Part shown: in pieces, positions 41,899 to 50,626 of the stretch | Layout of the letters: every line of letters starts with the position of its first letter | Numbering within the stretch: the stretch's first letter is position 1 | NCBI GenBank assembly: GCA_027493525.1 | Contig: JAOSKN010000002.1 | Coordinates: forward strand, 2,017,326 to 2,081,325 | Direction of reading: 5' to 3' | Length of the DNA stretch: 64,000 nt | DNA from: Planctomycetota bacterium | GTDB taxonomy: Bacteria > Planctomycetota > SZUA-567 > H5-PLA8 | Notes under the pieces: generated by a model | Told to the model about the DNA's origin: nothing | What the model saw: only the letters and a program-made list of their open reading frames with translations | The model's database searches: none | Translations under genes and position numbers: made by a program

Positions 41899-42744
41899 GT
41901 GAACCACGTCCGGGCTTCGAAGTGGACCGTCCTGGTGGCCTTGGGGATGGTGGTGGGGCTGCTCCTCTCCGGCTGCGGAGGCGGGGTCATGCCCCCTCGC
42001 GCCAAGAAAATCTCGCGCGGCGAGGAGAAGAAGACCGAGGACGCCTCGGGCGGGGCCGGCGAGGCGATGACCCAAGGGAGCGATTCGTTCCCCGAGGACA
42101 AGGCCACCTGTTCGCTGAAGGGCCTGATCAAGCTCGGCGGCAAGACGCCCAAAATGCTCAAGGTCGACATCAGCCCCGACCCCAAGTGCGCCGCCAAGCA
42201 GCCTGAGGGAGGCCTGTTCCTGGAAACCATCGTCGTCAGCGAGACCGGTGAACTGGCCAACGTGATCGTGTACGTCACCAAGGGCGTCGAGAAGTACCGT
42301 TTCGATCCGCCGTCCAAGCCCATCGAGGTGGACCAGGTGGGCTGCCGCTACATCCCGCACGCCTTCGGCATGATGGCGGGGCAGAAGCTGCTGATCAAGA
42401 ATGCCGATCCGACCCTGCATAACGTCAAGGCGGACCTCGACGGCGCGCCGCTCTTCAACATCGCCCAGACCCCGGACAAGGAAGACGAGAAGTCCGTGGA
42501 CGATCAGGGCGTGCTGAAGATGGTCTGCAACGTCCATCCCTGGATGAGCGCCTTCGCGCGCGTGCTGCCGCACCCGTTCCATGCCACGAGCGACAAGAAG
42601 GGCGAGTTCGCGTTCGAGAGAAAGCTGCCCCCCGGCGCCTACACGCTCACCACCTGGCACGAGAAGCTCAAGCCCACGACCCTCGAGGTGGAGCTGAAGG
42701 ACGGCGAGTCGAAGAGCGTCGAGATCACGCTCAGCGCCAAGTAG
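41899..42744 (+). CDS. cupredoxin-like lipoprotein with carboxypeptidase-regulatory-like domain
   Basis: 281 residues. The signal peptide ends in the lipobox LLSGC (cleavage before Cys26), so it should be anchored in a membrane. Copper-type ligands are suggested by TLHNVKAD (~175) and CNVHPWMSAF (~214), the same arrangement as in the protein at 35412-36245. The C-terminus is a regulatory-like domain (KKGEFAFERKLPPGAYTLTT). The start codon is GTG with AGGAGGAGAAC directly upstream. It heads the plus-strand run of oxidase-assembly genes, which supports a role in periplasmic copper or electron transfer. Confidence 0.78.
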   Translation: MNHVRASKWTVLVALGMVVGLLLSGCGGGVMPPRAKKISRGEEKKTEDASGGAGEAMTQGSDSFPEDKATCSLKGLIKLGGKTPKMLKVDISPDPKCAAKQPEGGLFLETIVVSETGELANVIVYVTKGVEKYRFDPPSKPIEVDQVGCRYIPHAFGMMAGQKLLIKNADPTLHNVKADLDGAPLFNIAQTPDKEDEKSVDDQGVLKMVCNVHPWMSAFARVLPHPFHATSDKKGEFAFERKLPPGAYTLTTWHEKLKPTTLEVELKDGESKSVEITLSAK

Positions 42745-42782
42745 GCACGAGCGCGGTCCGTCGAGGCCGTCGCGGACCACGC

Positions 42783-43916
42783 ATGATGAACGTCTCTGCA
42801 TCCTCCGCGCCCCTCCCTACTCCCCGCTGGGTGCACCGTTTCGCCTGCGTGCTCGCCGGGCTGACCTTCGTCCTGATCGTCTTTGGCGGGACGGTCAAGA
42901 GCCTGGAGGCCGGGCTTTCCGTTCCCGACTGGCCGCTCTCGTACGGGCAGCCCGGCGCGGCGATCGCCGGCGGGTTGCTGCTGGCGACCCTGGCCCTGGC
43001 GCTGGGCTGGCTCTTCACGAAGAAAAAGCTCTTCGCCATCCTGGCGATCCTCGCCGGCTCGGCCTTGGCGGGCACCTATTACCTTTTCGGTCCGCCAGGC
43101 TGGTACACGATCCAGTCGGTCCGCGCCGAGCACAGCCACCGACTCCTGGCCGGCACCGTCGGGTTCCTTACCGCGATCCTCGCCGCGTGCGTCTGGGAGA
43201 CCGACCGGCGGCGCGGCGTGCGCCGGCTGGCCCTGGCGGCGCTGCTGGCGGTGATCGTCCAGGCCGTGCTGGGCGGGCTGACGGTCCGCTACGGGCTGCC
43301 GCCGTGGGTGAGCGCCGCGCACGGGGCGCTGGCGCAGGCGTTCTTCGCGATGGTCTGCGCGCTGGCGGCGCTGAGTTCGCCCAACTGGTTTGGCGCCGAG
43401 CCGCTGCCGCAGGAGCCGGCCCAGGCCGGGCGCAAGCCGCTCTACAAGCTGGGCGGGTGGATGGTCGGCGCGATCTACCTGCAGATCATGCTGGGCACGG
43501 CGGTGCGGCATTCGCCCTACGACCCCGAGGCCTCCGGGAACGCGCTCTTCTGGTGGCACTTCGCCGCGCATGCGGCGGGCTTCCTTTTCGTGGCGCATAC
43601 CGTCGCCAAGGCCGTGGTCCAGACGCTCAAGCGCCACGGGGAGCGCCCGCGGCTGACGCGCCCGGCGCTCTCCGTCGCGGGGCTGCTGGTCGTGCAGGTC
43701 GGGCTGGGAGTGGGGATTCTCGTCTTCCGCCTGCTCGCGCCGGCGCACTACGAGGCCAACGCGCCCAAGGAGATCGTAGCCACCGCACACGTCGCCGTGG
43801 GCGGGCTGGCCCTGGTCGGCGCGCTCTTCTTCACCCTGCGCGCGTGGCGCCTGCTGCCCCCGGATGCCGCGCGCGCCGGCGCGGCGGTCCCGCTGGCGGC
43901 CCGGAGCGCGTCATGA
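42783..43916 (+). CDS. ctaA: haem A synthase (CtaA/Cox15)
   Basis: 377 residues with eight predicted membrane helices. The N-terminal signature is GGTVKSLEAGLSVPDWPLS (~36-54), and the haem-ligand histidines lie in EHSHRLLAG (~116-124), AHGALAQ and HAAGFLFVAHT. The last conserved part is KEIVATAHVAVGG. It oxidises haem O to haem A for haem-copper oxidases. The ATG is 38 bp after the lipoprotein gene, and the gene overlaps ctaB by 4 bp (ATGA). No oxidase subunit gene is in the window. Confidence 0.92.
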   Translation: MMNVSASSAPLPTPRWVHRFACVLAGLTFVLIVFGGTVKSLEAGLSVPDWPLSYGQPGAAIAGGLLLATLALALGWLFTKKKLFAILAILAGSALAGTYYLFGPPGWYTIQSVRAEHSHRLLAGTVGFLTAILAACVWETDRRRGVRRLALAALLAVIVQAVLGGLTVRYGLPPWVSAAHGALAQAFFAMVCALAALSSPNWFGAEPLPQEPAQAGRKPLYKLGGWMVGAIYLQIMLGTAVRHSPYDPEASGNALFWWHFAAHAAGFLFVAHTVAKAVVQTLKRHGERPRLTRPALSVAGLLVVQVGLGVGILVFRLLAPAHYEANAPKEIVATAHVAVGGLALVGALFFTLRAWRLLPPDAARAGAAVPLAARSAS

Positions 43917-44833
43917 GCGGAGAGGCGGCCGCGGTCCACCCTCCCGCCGGCGCGTGGCGCGCGCGCCTCGGCGACCTGGCCGCGCTGACCAAGCCGCGCC
44001 TGAACCTGCTGGTCCTGATGGCCGCGGCGGCGGGATTCTGCCTGGGCTCTCCCGGCGCGGTGGACCTCGCCGCCATGGCGCACGCGCTCGGCGGGATCCT
44101 CCTTGTCGCCTTCGGCAGCAGCATCCTCAACCAGGTCCGCGAACGCGAATTCGACGCGCGGATGGCGCGGACCGGCGCGCGCCCGCTGGCCGCCGGGCGC
44201 CTGGCCGCGGGCGCGGCGGTCGGCCTGGGCATCGGGCTCGCGGTCCTCGGCGCCGCGTATCTGCTCGCGACGACCAACCGCATCTGCGCCGGCCTGGCCG
44301 TCCTGACGCTGCTCCTGTACCTGTTCCTTTACACGCCGCTGAAGCGGATCACGCCGCTGAACACGCTGGTGGGCGCCTTTCCCGGCGCGCTGCCCCCGCT
44401 GATCGGGTGGGCCGCCGCGGGGAAGCTCGACGCCTCCGCCGGCACGCTCTTCGCCATCGTCTATCTCTGGCAGATGCCGCACTTCTACGCGATCGCGTGG
44501 CTGTACCGCGACGACTACGCGCGCGGGGGCTTCAAGATGTTTCCCGTCGGCGATCCGGACGGGCGAGCCACGGGGCGGCGCATGGTGCTGTACAGCCTGG
44601 CGCTCTTGCCGATCGCCTGGACGCCGGCGGTCTTCGGCCTGGCGGGCTTCGGCTACGCGCTGGGTTCGGTGCTGCTCACGCTGGCCTTTGCCGCCTTCGC
44701 CGTCGGCTTCTACGTCCAGCGCAGCGACGCCGCGGCGCGCAGGCTCTTTCTGGCCTCGGTCATCTACCTGCCCTTGCTGCTGGGGCTCCTGTTCTGGAAT
44801 CCGCCGCCGCATGGTTTCCCCCTTGGCCGCTGA
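43913..44833 (+). CDS. ctaB: protoheme IX farnesyltransferase (haem O synthase)
   Basis: 306 residues, UbiA-family prenyltransferase with eight or nine membrane helices. The first aspartate-rich motif is NQVREREFDARMARTGARPL (~82-101) and the second region is WQMPHFYAIAWLYRDDYARG (~200-219). It attaches farnesyl to protohaem to make haem O, the substrate of CtaA. It begins within the ctaA stop codon (ATGA), and its end overlaps the ABC ATPase gene by 23 bp, so all three genes are translationally coupled. Confidence 0.95.
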   Translation: MSGEAAAVHPPAGAWRARLGDLAALTKPRLNLLVLMAAAAGFCLGSPGAVDLAAMAHALGGILLVAFGSSILNQVREREFDARMARTGARPLAAGRLAAGAAVGLGIGLAVLGAAYLLATTNRICAGLAVLTLLLYLFLYTPLKRITPLNTLVGAFPGALPPLIGWAAAGKLDASAGTLFAIVYLWQMPHFYAIAWLYRDDYARGGFKMFPVGDPDGRATGRRMVLYSLALLPIAWTPAVFGLAGFGYALGSVLLTLAFAAFAVGFYVQRSDAAARRLFLASVIYLPLLLGLLFWNPPPHGFPLGR

Positions 44834-45791
44834 AGCCCTGGCGCCCGCCGCCTCCGCGCCGCTGCCCGCAGTGGTCGTTCGCGGCGTCACGCACCGCTAC
44901 GGCGAGCGCATCGCGCTGGACGGCGTAAGCTTCGAAGTCCGCCCGGGCGAGATCTTCGGGCTGCTCGGACCCAACGGCAGCGGCAAGACCACGCTCTTCC
45001 GGCTCCTCTCCACGCTGCTCGGGCCGCAGACCGGAAGCATCTCGATCCAGGGGTTTGACGCGGCCCGCGAAACCTTCGCCGCGCGGCGCAAGATCGGCGT
45101 CGTCTTCCAGGCGCCCAGCCTCGACAAGAAGCTGACCGTCCTCGAAAACCTGATCCACCAGGGCCACCTGTACGGGCTCGGCGGCGCGGACCTGAAGGCG
45201 CGCGCGGACGAACTCCTGAAGCGCTTCGGAATGGCCGACCGCGCGGGCGAGCGGACCGAGAAGCTCAGCGGCGGGCAGCGCCGCCGCGTCGAGCTGGCGA
45301 AGGGGCTGCTGCACCGGCCCGAGGTCCTGCTCCTCGACGAACCCTCCACCGGCCTGGACCCCGGCGCGCGCCGCGACCTGACCGCGTACCTGAAGGACCT
45401 CAGCGCGAAGGACGGCGTGACGAGCCTGCTCACCACGCACCAGATGGAAGAGGCCGAAGCCTGCGACCGGCTGGCGATCCTCAACCAGGGGCAGCTCGTC
45501 GCGCTCGATACGCCCGCCAGCCTGAAGGCCAAAATCGGCGGCGAGGTCGTCACCGTGACGGCCGGCGAGCCCGAGGCGCTGGCAAAGGAGATCGCGGAGA
45601 AGTTCAAGCTCGAGGTCCAGGCGCTCGACGGCGCGCTGCGCATGGAACGCGAGGACGGGCACCGCCTGGTCGCGGAACTGGGCGAGGCGTTCCCGGGGCG
45701 CATCGAGACCGTCCGCGTCGGCCGGCCCACACTCGAGGACGTCTTCGTGCGCATGACCGGGCGGCGCTTCTGGGAAGAGACGAAGAAATGA
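44811..45791 (+). CDS. ABC transporter ATP-binding protein (ABC-2 type)
   Basis: 326 residues. Walker A LLGPNGSGKTT (~45-55), Q-loop VVFQAPSLDKKLT, signature LSGGQRRRVELAKG and Walker B LLLDEPSTGLDPGA are all intact, with the H-loop in TTHQMEEAE. The C-terminal domain (VTVTAGEPEALAKEIAE) resembles those of CcmA/DrrA-type exporters. The ATG at 44811 lies within the end of ctaB. The matching permease gene at 47668 is separated from it by the heparinase-like gene. It probably drives export of a component needed for oxidase assembly, or of a lipid or drug. Confidence 0.9.
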   Translation: MVSPLAAEALAPAASAPLPAVVVRGVTHRYGERIALDGVSFEVRPGEIFGLLGPNGSGKTTLFRLLSTLLGPQTGSISIQGFDAARETFAARRKIGVVFQAPSLDKKLTVLENLIHQGHLYGLGGADLKARADELLKRFGMADRAGERTEKLSGGQRRRVELAKGLLHRPEVLLLDEPSTGLDPGARRDLTAYLKDLSAKDGVTSLLTTHQMEEAEACDRLAILNQGQLVALDTPASLKAKIGGEVVTVTAGEPEALAKEIAEKFKLEVQALDGALRMEREDGHRLVAELGEAFPGRIETVRVGRPTLEDVFVRMTGRRFWEETKK

Positions 45792-47671
45792 AGCCCAAGC
45801 GCGGCGAGATCGACGGTTCGCGGGAACGCGCCCGGGTCTACGAGCTGCTCGGCGGCTTCGACGCGCGCGGCATGGACGCTGCCACGTTCGAACGGCGGGC
45901 GCTGGAACTGCTGAGTCCGGAAATCGGCTCGGCCGCCGGCGCGCACGAAGCGCTGGTTCGGACAGCTCCCGGCCGCGCGGACGGCGTGCACTCCCTCCAG
46001 CTCAGGATCCGCACGCAGCGGGCCGACGACATCCTGGCTCATCGCTTCGACTTCTACGGCGAGAGCTACGACCTGGGCCCGGAGATCGACTGGGAGCATA
46101 ATCCCGGTAACGCGCACTGGGGCCACGACCTCAGCCGCTTCAGCTTCCTCGATCCGCTCTGGGAGGCTTACGCGGAGCGCGGCGACGCGAAGTACGCGCG
46201 GAAGGCGCTGGATCTGATTCTCGACTGGATCGCGAAAACGGATGTCTGCGACGCGTTCCCGCCGCGGAAGAGCCCCTACGTCTGGCGCTCGTACCTGAAT
46301 ATCGCCATCCACCTCGAGGCCTGGGCCATCTTCCTCTCGCGGCTGCTGGCGCGCGCTCCGGACCTCGTCGCCCCGGCCGTCCTGCTGCGCATGCTCAAGA
46401 GCGTCCACGAGCAGCTCGCCTACCTGGATTACGTGATCCCCGAGACGCGCGGGAATTGGGTCACGATCGGCATTCGCGGGATGCTCGCGACGCTGAGCCA
46501 ATTGCCGGTCTTCCGCGCCGCGCCCGCGTGGACGGCCACGGCGTACGAGCGGCTGGACGCGGCCCTCGACGAACAACTGCTTCCCGACGGCGTCCAGGAC
46601 GAACTGGCGCCGAGCTACCATTTCGTCGTCGTCCGCAACCTGTTGGGTATCCTCGCGGCGGGCCGGCGCCTGCCCGCTCCTCCGCCCGAGAAGTTCCGGT
46701 CCGCCGTCCGCCCCATGCTCGTCTACCTGCGGCACGTCCAGGCGCCCGACGGGCTCCTGGCGGCTTTCAACGACAGCGATCCCGAGTTCGGATCGCGAAT
46801 TCTGGAAGCGCTGCGCGAGCCGGAAGCCCGCGCGTTGCTGGGCGACGAGGCCGACGCCGAACTGCGCAGCACGTGTTTTCCCTACGCGGGCGTGATGACC
46901 CTGCGCCAGGGAAGCCGGCACGGCCGCGACGAACTCTATCTCTGTTTCGACGGGGGACCCTTCGGCACCGGGCATCAGCACGAGGACAAGCTCTCGTTCT
47001 GGCTCTGCGCCTACGGCCGTTCGCTGATCGTGGATCCCGGGCGGCACCTGTACGACTGGAGCGAGCGCTCGTTTTACGAGTACCTGAAGAGCACCGCGGC
47101 GCATTCGACGGTGCGCGTGGACGGCCGGGACCAGAACAGCCGCGCGCGCCGCGAAACCTGGCGCGCCCGCGAGCCGCTCCCGCTGCGCTGGGAGGCGCGC
47201 CCGGACGGCGGCGTGACCGCCGGCGCCGAATACGACCTGGGCTACGGCCCGGACGCGCTCCCCGTGGTCCACCGGCGCGAGATCCGTTTCGTCCCTGAGC
47301 CCGGTTTCTGGGTCCTCGACGACGAGGCAACCGGCACGGGGCGGCACGAGGTCGAGTCCCGGCTGCAGTTCGCGCCGGGCGAGCTGCGGCTCGAAGCCGG
47401 CCGCGCGTACACGGGCCACTCCAACGCCAACCTGTTGGTCCTCTTCGCCCCGACCGTGTGGGACGCGTGGACGGTGATGTCGGGCGAACGCGAACCCCGG
47501 ACGGGCTGGTATTCGCCCGGCATCAACAAGCTCGAACCGGCGCCGCAATTGGTCCTGCGCGCCCGCGACCGGGCGCTGCCGTTCCGCGCGCGGCTGGTGC
47601 TGTATCCCTACCGCGGAGCCGAACCGCCGGCGGAGCTTCCCGAAGCGGTGCGAAAGGAGGCCGGCCTGTGA
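45788..47671 (+). CDS. heparinase II/III-like polysaccharide lyase
   Basis: 627 residues, without signal peptide. An N-terminal (alpha/alpha) toroid (~100-330; ARKALDLILDWIAKTDVCDA, WRSYLNIAIHLEAWAIFLSR, ETRGNWVTIGIRGML) is followed by a beta-sandwich domain with LYLCFDGGPFGTGHQHEDKL and FWLCAYGRSLIVDPG, the hallmark segments of heparinase II/III proteins. Candidate catalytic residues are the Asn of GNWVT and the Tyr/His of the beta part. It overlaps the ABC ATPase gene by 4 bp (ATGA), and the permease gene starts within its own stop codon. It is thus firmly embedded in the assembly operon, a strange place for a lyase. Lack of a signal peptide leaves its location uncertain. Confidence 0.82.
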   Translation: MKPKRGEIDGSRERARVYELLGGFDARGMDAATFERRALELLSPEIGSAAGAHEALVRTAPGRADGVHSLQLRIRTQRADDILAHRFDFYGESYDLGPEIDWEHNPGNAHWGHDLSRFSFLDPLWEAYAERGDAKYARKALDLILDWIAKTDVCDAFPPRKSPYVWRSYLNIAIHLEAWAIFLSRLLARAPDLVAPAVLLRMLKSVHEQLAYLDYVIPETRGNWVTIGIRGMLATLSQLPVFRAAPAWTATAYERLDAALDEQLLPDGVQDELAPSYHFVVVRNLLGILAAGRRLPAPPPEKFRSAVRPMLVYLRHVQAPDGLLAAFNDSDPEFGSRILEALREPEARALLGDEADAELRSTCFPYAGVMTLRQGSRHGRDELYLCFDGGPFGTGHQHEDKLSFWLCAYGRSLIVDPGRHLYDWSERSFYEYLKSTAAHSTVRVDGRDQNSRARRETWRAREPLPLRWEARPDGGVTAGAEYDLGYGPDALPVVHRREIRFVPEPGFWVLDDEATGTGRHEVESRLQFAPGELRLEAGRAYTGHSNANLLVLFAPTVWDAWTVMSGEREPRTGWYSPGINKLEPAPQLVLRARDRALPFRARLVLYPYRGAEPPAELPEAVRKEAGL

Positions 47672-48462
47672 GCGGCGCGTTCGTCCTCGGCACGTACACG
47701 CTCGCCCAGCGCGAGCTGGTCCGGTTCTTCCGGCAGCGCAACCGCGTCAGCGGCGCGCTGCTTCAGCCGATCATCTTCTGGGTCCTCTTCGGCGCGGGCC
47801 TGAACGCCTCCTTCCGCCCCGCGCGAGGCGGCGACGACTACATGGTCTACTTCTTCCCGGGCATCCTGGTGATGATCCTGCTCTTCACGGCCATCTTCGC
47901 CACGGTCTCGGTGATCGAGGACCGCCGCGAAGGCTTCCTGCAATCGGTGCTGGTGGCGCCGGTGCCGCGCGGCGCGATGGTGCTGGGCAAGCTGCTGGGC
48001 GGGACCGCGCTGGCCGTGCTGCAAGGGCTCGTCTTCATGCTCCTGGGCCTGACGCAGGGGATCGGCTACAGCGCGGCGACCTTCGGCGCGGTGCTCGGCG
48101 CGATGCTGCTGCTGGCCTTCGCGCTGACCGGGCTGGGCTTCATCTTCGCCTGGCGCATGGAGTCCACGCAGGGCTTCCACGCGATCATCACCGTGCTGCT
48201 CCTGCCCATGTGGCTGCTCTCGGGGGCCTTCTTTCCCGCCGACGGGACGCACCCGGTCCTGTACGCGGTCATGCAGCTCAACCCGCTCACCTACGGCACG
48301 GCGCTGATGCGCCACGCCATGTACCTGGACCCCGCGCGCACCGCGGCGCCCGGCGTGCCCGGGCCGGCCCTGGCCCTGGGCGTCTCGGCCGGCTTCGCGC
48401 TGCTCACCTTCGCGCTCTCGTACCGCATCGCCGGGACGCGCGTGGCTGGAGACCTGCAATGA
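47668..48462 (+). CDS. ABC-2 type permease
   Basis: 264 residues from a GTG preceded by AAAGGAGG. Six membrane helices with the ABC2_membrane signature (VSGALLQPIIFWVLFGAGLN; FFPGILVMILLFTAIFATVS VIEDRREGF; LLSGAFFPADG). Short-chain permeases of this kind pair with the ATPase encoded two genes upstream. It overlaps the lyase gene by 4 bp and the SCO gene by 4 bp. Confidence 0.88.
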   Translation: MSGAFVLGTYTLAQRELVRFFRQRNRVSGALLQPIIFWVLFGAGLNASFRPARGGDDYMVYFFPGILVMILLFTAIFATVSVIEDRREGFLQSVLVAPVPRGAMVLGKLLGGTALAVLQGLVFMLLGLTQGIGYSAATFGAVLGAMLLLAFALTGLGFIFAWRMESTQGFHAIITVLLLPMWLLSGAFFPADGTHPVLYAVMQLNPLTYGTALMRHAMYLDPARTAAPGVPGPALALGVSAGFALLTFALSYRIAGTRVAGDLQ

Positions 48463-49121
48463 GCGAGACCGCAACACCCGATGCAAGTGCGTTCGGCGGC
48501 GCGAGCAAGGCGCTCCTGGCGCTGCTCTTCGGGCTGCCCGTCGCCTTCCTGATCCTCGTCGCGCTGACCCGCGACGGCGCGGATTCCGGCAAGCCGGCCG
48601 CGCCCGCCGTTCCCGAGGAGAAGCTGCCGGTGATGTCCGAGATCCTCGACTTCCGGCTCACCGAACGCGGCGGCCGGGAGGTCGCGCTCGCCGACCTGAA
48701 GGGCAAGGTCTGGGTGGCGGGCTTCTTCTTCACCCGCTGCATGGGCCCCTGCCCGGCGCTCTGCCGCCGGATGGAAGCCCTGCAGGAGCAGTTCGCCCGG
48801 CACGCCGACGTGAGGCTGGTCAGCTTCACCATGGACCCCGAGTACGACACGCCGGAGGTGCTCAAGGCCTTCGCCGAGAAATACCATGCCGATCCCGAGC
48901 GCTGGTGGTTCCTCACGGGCGAGGAAGAGGCCGTGCGGAATGTCTCGCGCATGAGCTTCAAGCTGGCCGCCGAAAACGACGCGGAGACGATCATTCACAG
49001 CGACCGGCTGGCCGTGGTGGACCGCCAGGGGCGCATGCGCGCGGCGATCGTCGGCGACGAGGACGGCGCGCTCGAGAAGCTCGTCCAGGCCGTCGAGCGC
49101 GTGCTGCGGGAAGCGCCCTGA
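48459..49121 (+). CDS. SCO1/SenC-type copper chaperone
   Basis: 220 residues. An N-terminal signal anchor (~18-40) is followed by a thioredoxin fold. The SCO metal site is present: FFFTRCMGPCPALCRRM (C-x3-C) and the distal His in ETIIHSDRLAVVD. SCO proteins load the CuA or CuB site of cytochrome oxidase or keep its cysteines reduced. The ATG overlaps the permease stop, and DUF420 follows after 7 bp. Confidence 0.93.
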   Translation: MSETATPDASAFGGASKALLALLFGLPVAFLILVALTRDGADSGKPAAPAVPEEKLPVMSEILDFRLTERGGREVALADLKGKVWVAGFFFTRCMGPCPALCRRMEALQEQFARHADVRLVSFTMDPEYDTPEVLKAFAEKYHADPERWWFLTGEEEAVRNVSRMSFKLAAENDAETIIHSDRLAVVDRQGRMRAAIVGDEDGALEKLVQAVERVLREAP

Positions 49122-49128
49122 GAGCGCC

Positions 49129-49557
49129 ATGGACCTGACCGTACTCCCGACCGTCAACGCCTCCCTGAACGCGCTCGCCACGACGCTTCTGGTCGCCGGG
49201 CTGATCGCCATCAAGCAGGACAAGAAGGAGCTGCACAAGAGGATCATGCAGACGGCCGTCGGCGTCACGGTTCTCTTCCTGTTCAGCTATGTCGTCTATC
49301 ACCTGAACTACGGCTCGACGAAGTTCACCGGGACCGGCTGGGTGCGGCCGGTTTACTTCTTCATCCTGATCACCCACGTCATCCTGGCGGCCGTCAACGT
49401 GCCGCTGGTGGGCGTGACGCTCTGGCGCGCGCACAAGGAGGACTGGGACGCGCACCGCCGCATCGCCCGCTGGGCCTGGCCGGTCTGGATGTACGTCGGC
49501 GTGACGGGGGTGCTCGTGTATCTGATGCTGTACGTCTGGTTTCCGGGACGGGGATGA
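49129..49557 (+). CDS. DUF420 (CtaM/YozB-like) membrane protein
   Basis: 142 residues with four membrane helices: PTVNASLNALATTLLVAGLI, then QTAVGVTVLFLFSYVVYHLN, PVYFFILITHVILAAVNVPL and VWMYVGVTGVLVYLMLYVWF. The conserved charged and His residues KQDKKELHKRIMQTA and HVILAAVNVPL are present. DUF420 proteins are required for caa3-type oxidase activity in Bacillus (CtaM), which matches this gene order. It is the last gene of the assembly operon. Confidence 0.9.
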   Translation: MDLTVLPTVNASLNALATTLLVAGLIAIKQDKKELHKRIMQTAVGVTVLFLFSYVVYHLNYGSTKFTGTGWVRPVYFFILITHVILAAVNVPLVGVTLWRAHKEDWDAHRRIARWAWPVWMYVGVTGVLVYLMLYVWFPGRG

Positions 49558-49560
49558 ATT

Positions 49561-49628
49561 GTGAAACGTGATACGTGAATACGGCTCGGCTACTACTCGA
49601 ATTGTATATCCTTCATCCTTCATCCTTC
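49561..49628. repeat. two heptanucleotide repeats
   Basis: GTGAAAC, GTGATAC, GTGAATA at 49561-49581 and ATCCTTC three times at 49608-49628, in the 75-bp space between the convergent DUF420 and HEAT-repeat genes. Confidence 0.7.
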
Positions 49629-49632
49629 GCGC

Positions 49633-50577
49633 CTATTTCTTCTCGATCAGCGCCAGCGCCTGTTTGGCCATGCGCTGATGCTGCGCGTCTTCGCTCTGGG
49701 CGAGGCTCTCCAGGGCCGCGCGGCCGGTTTCGTCGCGCAGGCGGGCGAGGGCGATGGCGGCGTTGTAGCCGACGTCCACGTCCTTGTCCTTCTGGAAGGC
49801 GCGGCGGAGGGCCTCACGGAGCGCCTCCAGGTTTTCGGGGTCGCCGGGCGCGGCGCCCTCGCGGAAGTAGAGGAACTCGCCGATCGCGCCGAGGGACTTG
49901 GCGCAGATGGCGCGTACGCCGGCGTCGGGATCGTCCAGCAGGTGCTTCTGGAGCCCCGGGACGGCCGCGGCGTGCTTGGCCAGGCCCAGCCCGGCGGCGG
50001 CGTAGTAGCGCATCCCCGCGGCGCTCCGCGGATCCCCCGCCTGGGTCTCTTCGAGCGCCTTCAGCAGCACCTCGGTGCCATGCTTGTCGTCGAGGATTCC
50101 GGCGAGGTGCCCGGCGAAGTAGGCGGCGTACCAGCGCAGGCGCGGCTGCTTTTCGTCCTCGTTGCGGATCATCGTGCTGGGCGACCAGGGTTCGACTTCC
50201 TCGTCGAGCTCCGGCTTCTCGACCAGTTCGAGCAGCGCCCCGAGGATCTCCGGGGTGTGCAGGCGCTTGTCGGAGATGTTTTCGGCCAGCTCGCGCGCCA
50301 CGGCCCAGCGCGTGCGGCGGCTGCCGTCGTTCACGCCGGCCCTGAGTTCGGCCACGTACCGTTCGGGAGACTTGGCATCGCGCAGCAGCCACCAGCCCAG
50401 GAAGAGCACCAGGCAGATGCTCGCCCCGACCAGCGTGGGAAAGAAGACCATCGCCATCAGGAAGTTGCGGCGGGCTTCCGGCGGCAGGTCGCGGATCTCG
50501 ACGGCCTGCTTGGGCACGTCGCCGGGAGTCGGCTTGCCGACTTCGGTCGTGCCGGGAGGCGGGGGCGCGTACGACAT
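49633..50577 (-). CDS. membrane-anchored HEAT-repeat protein
   Basis: 314 residues. A short cytoplasmic-like start is followed by one membrane helix (~38-64, ARRNFLMAMVFFPTLVGASI then CLVLFLGWWLL). Then come four or five HEAT-like helical repeats (~80-310; RRTRWAVARELAENISDK, RWYAAYFAGHLAGILDD, YYAAAGLGLAKHAAAVPGLQ, GVRAICAKSLGAIGEFLY, YNAAIALARLRDETGRAALE). It starts 49 bp after the cytochrome b C-terminal gene, so it is likely an accessory subunit that scaffolds the modified bc complex. No cofactor motif is seen. Confidence 0.8.
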   Translation of the reverse strand: MSYAPPPPGTTEVGKPTPGDVPKQAVEIRDLPPEARRNFLMAMVFFPTLVGASICLVLFLGWWLLRDAKSPERYVAELRAGVNDGSRRTRWAVARELAENISDKRLHTPEILGALLELVEKPELDEEVEPWSPSTMIRNEDEKQPRLRWYAAYFAGHLAGILDDKHGTEVLLKALEETQAGDPRSAAGMRYYAAAGLGLAKHAAAVPGLQKHLLDDPDAGVRAICAKSLGAIGEFLYFREGAAPGDPENLEALREALRRAFQKDKDVDVGYNAAIALARLRDETGRAALESLAQSEDAQHQRMAKQALALIEKK

Positions 50578-50626
50578 GGGATGGCTCTTGGTCCCGGCAT
50601 CCGGGGTCCGGCGCCCGGCCCCCGGG

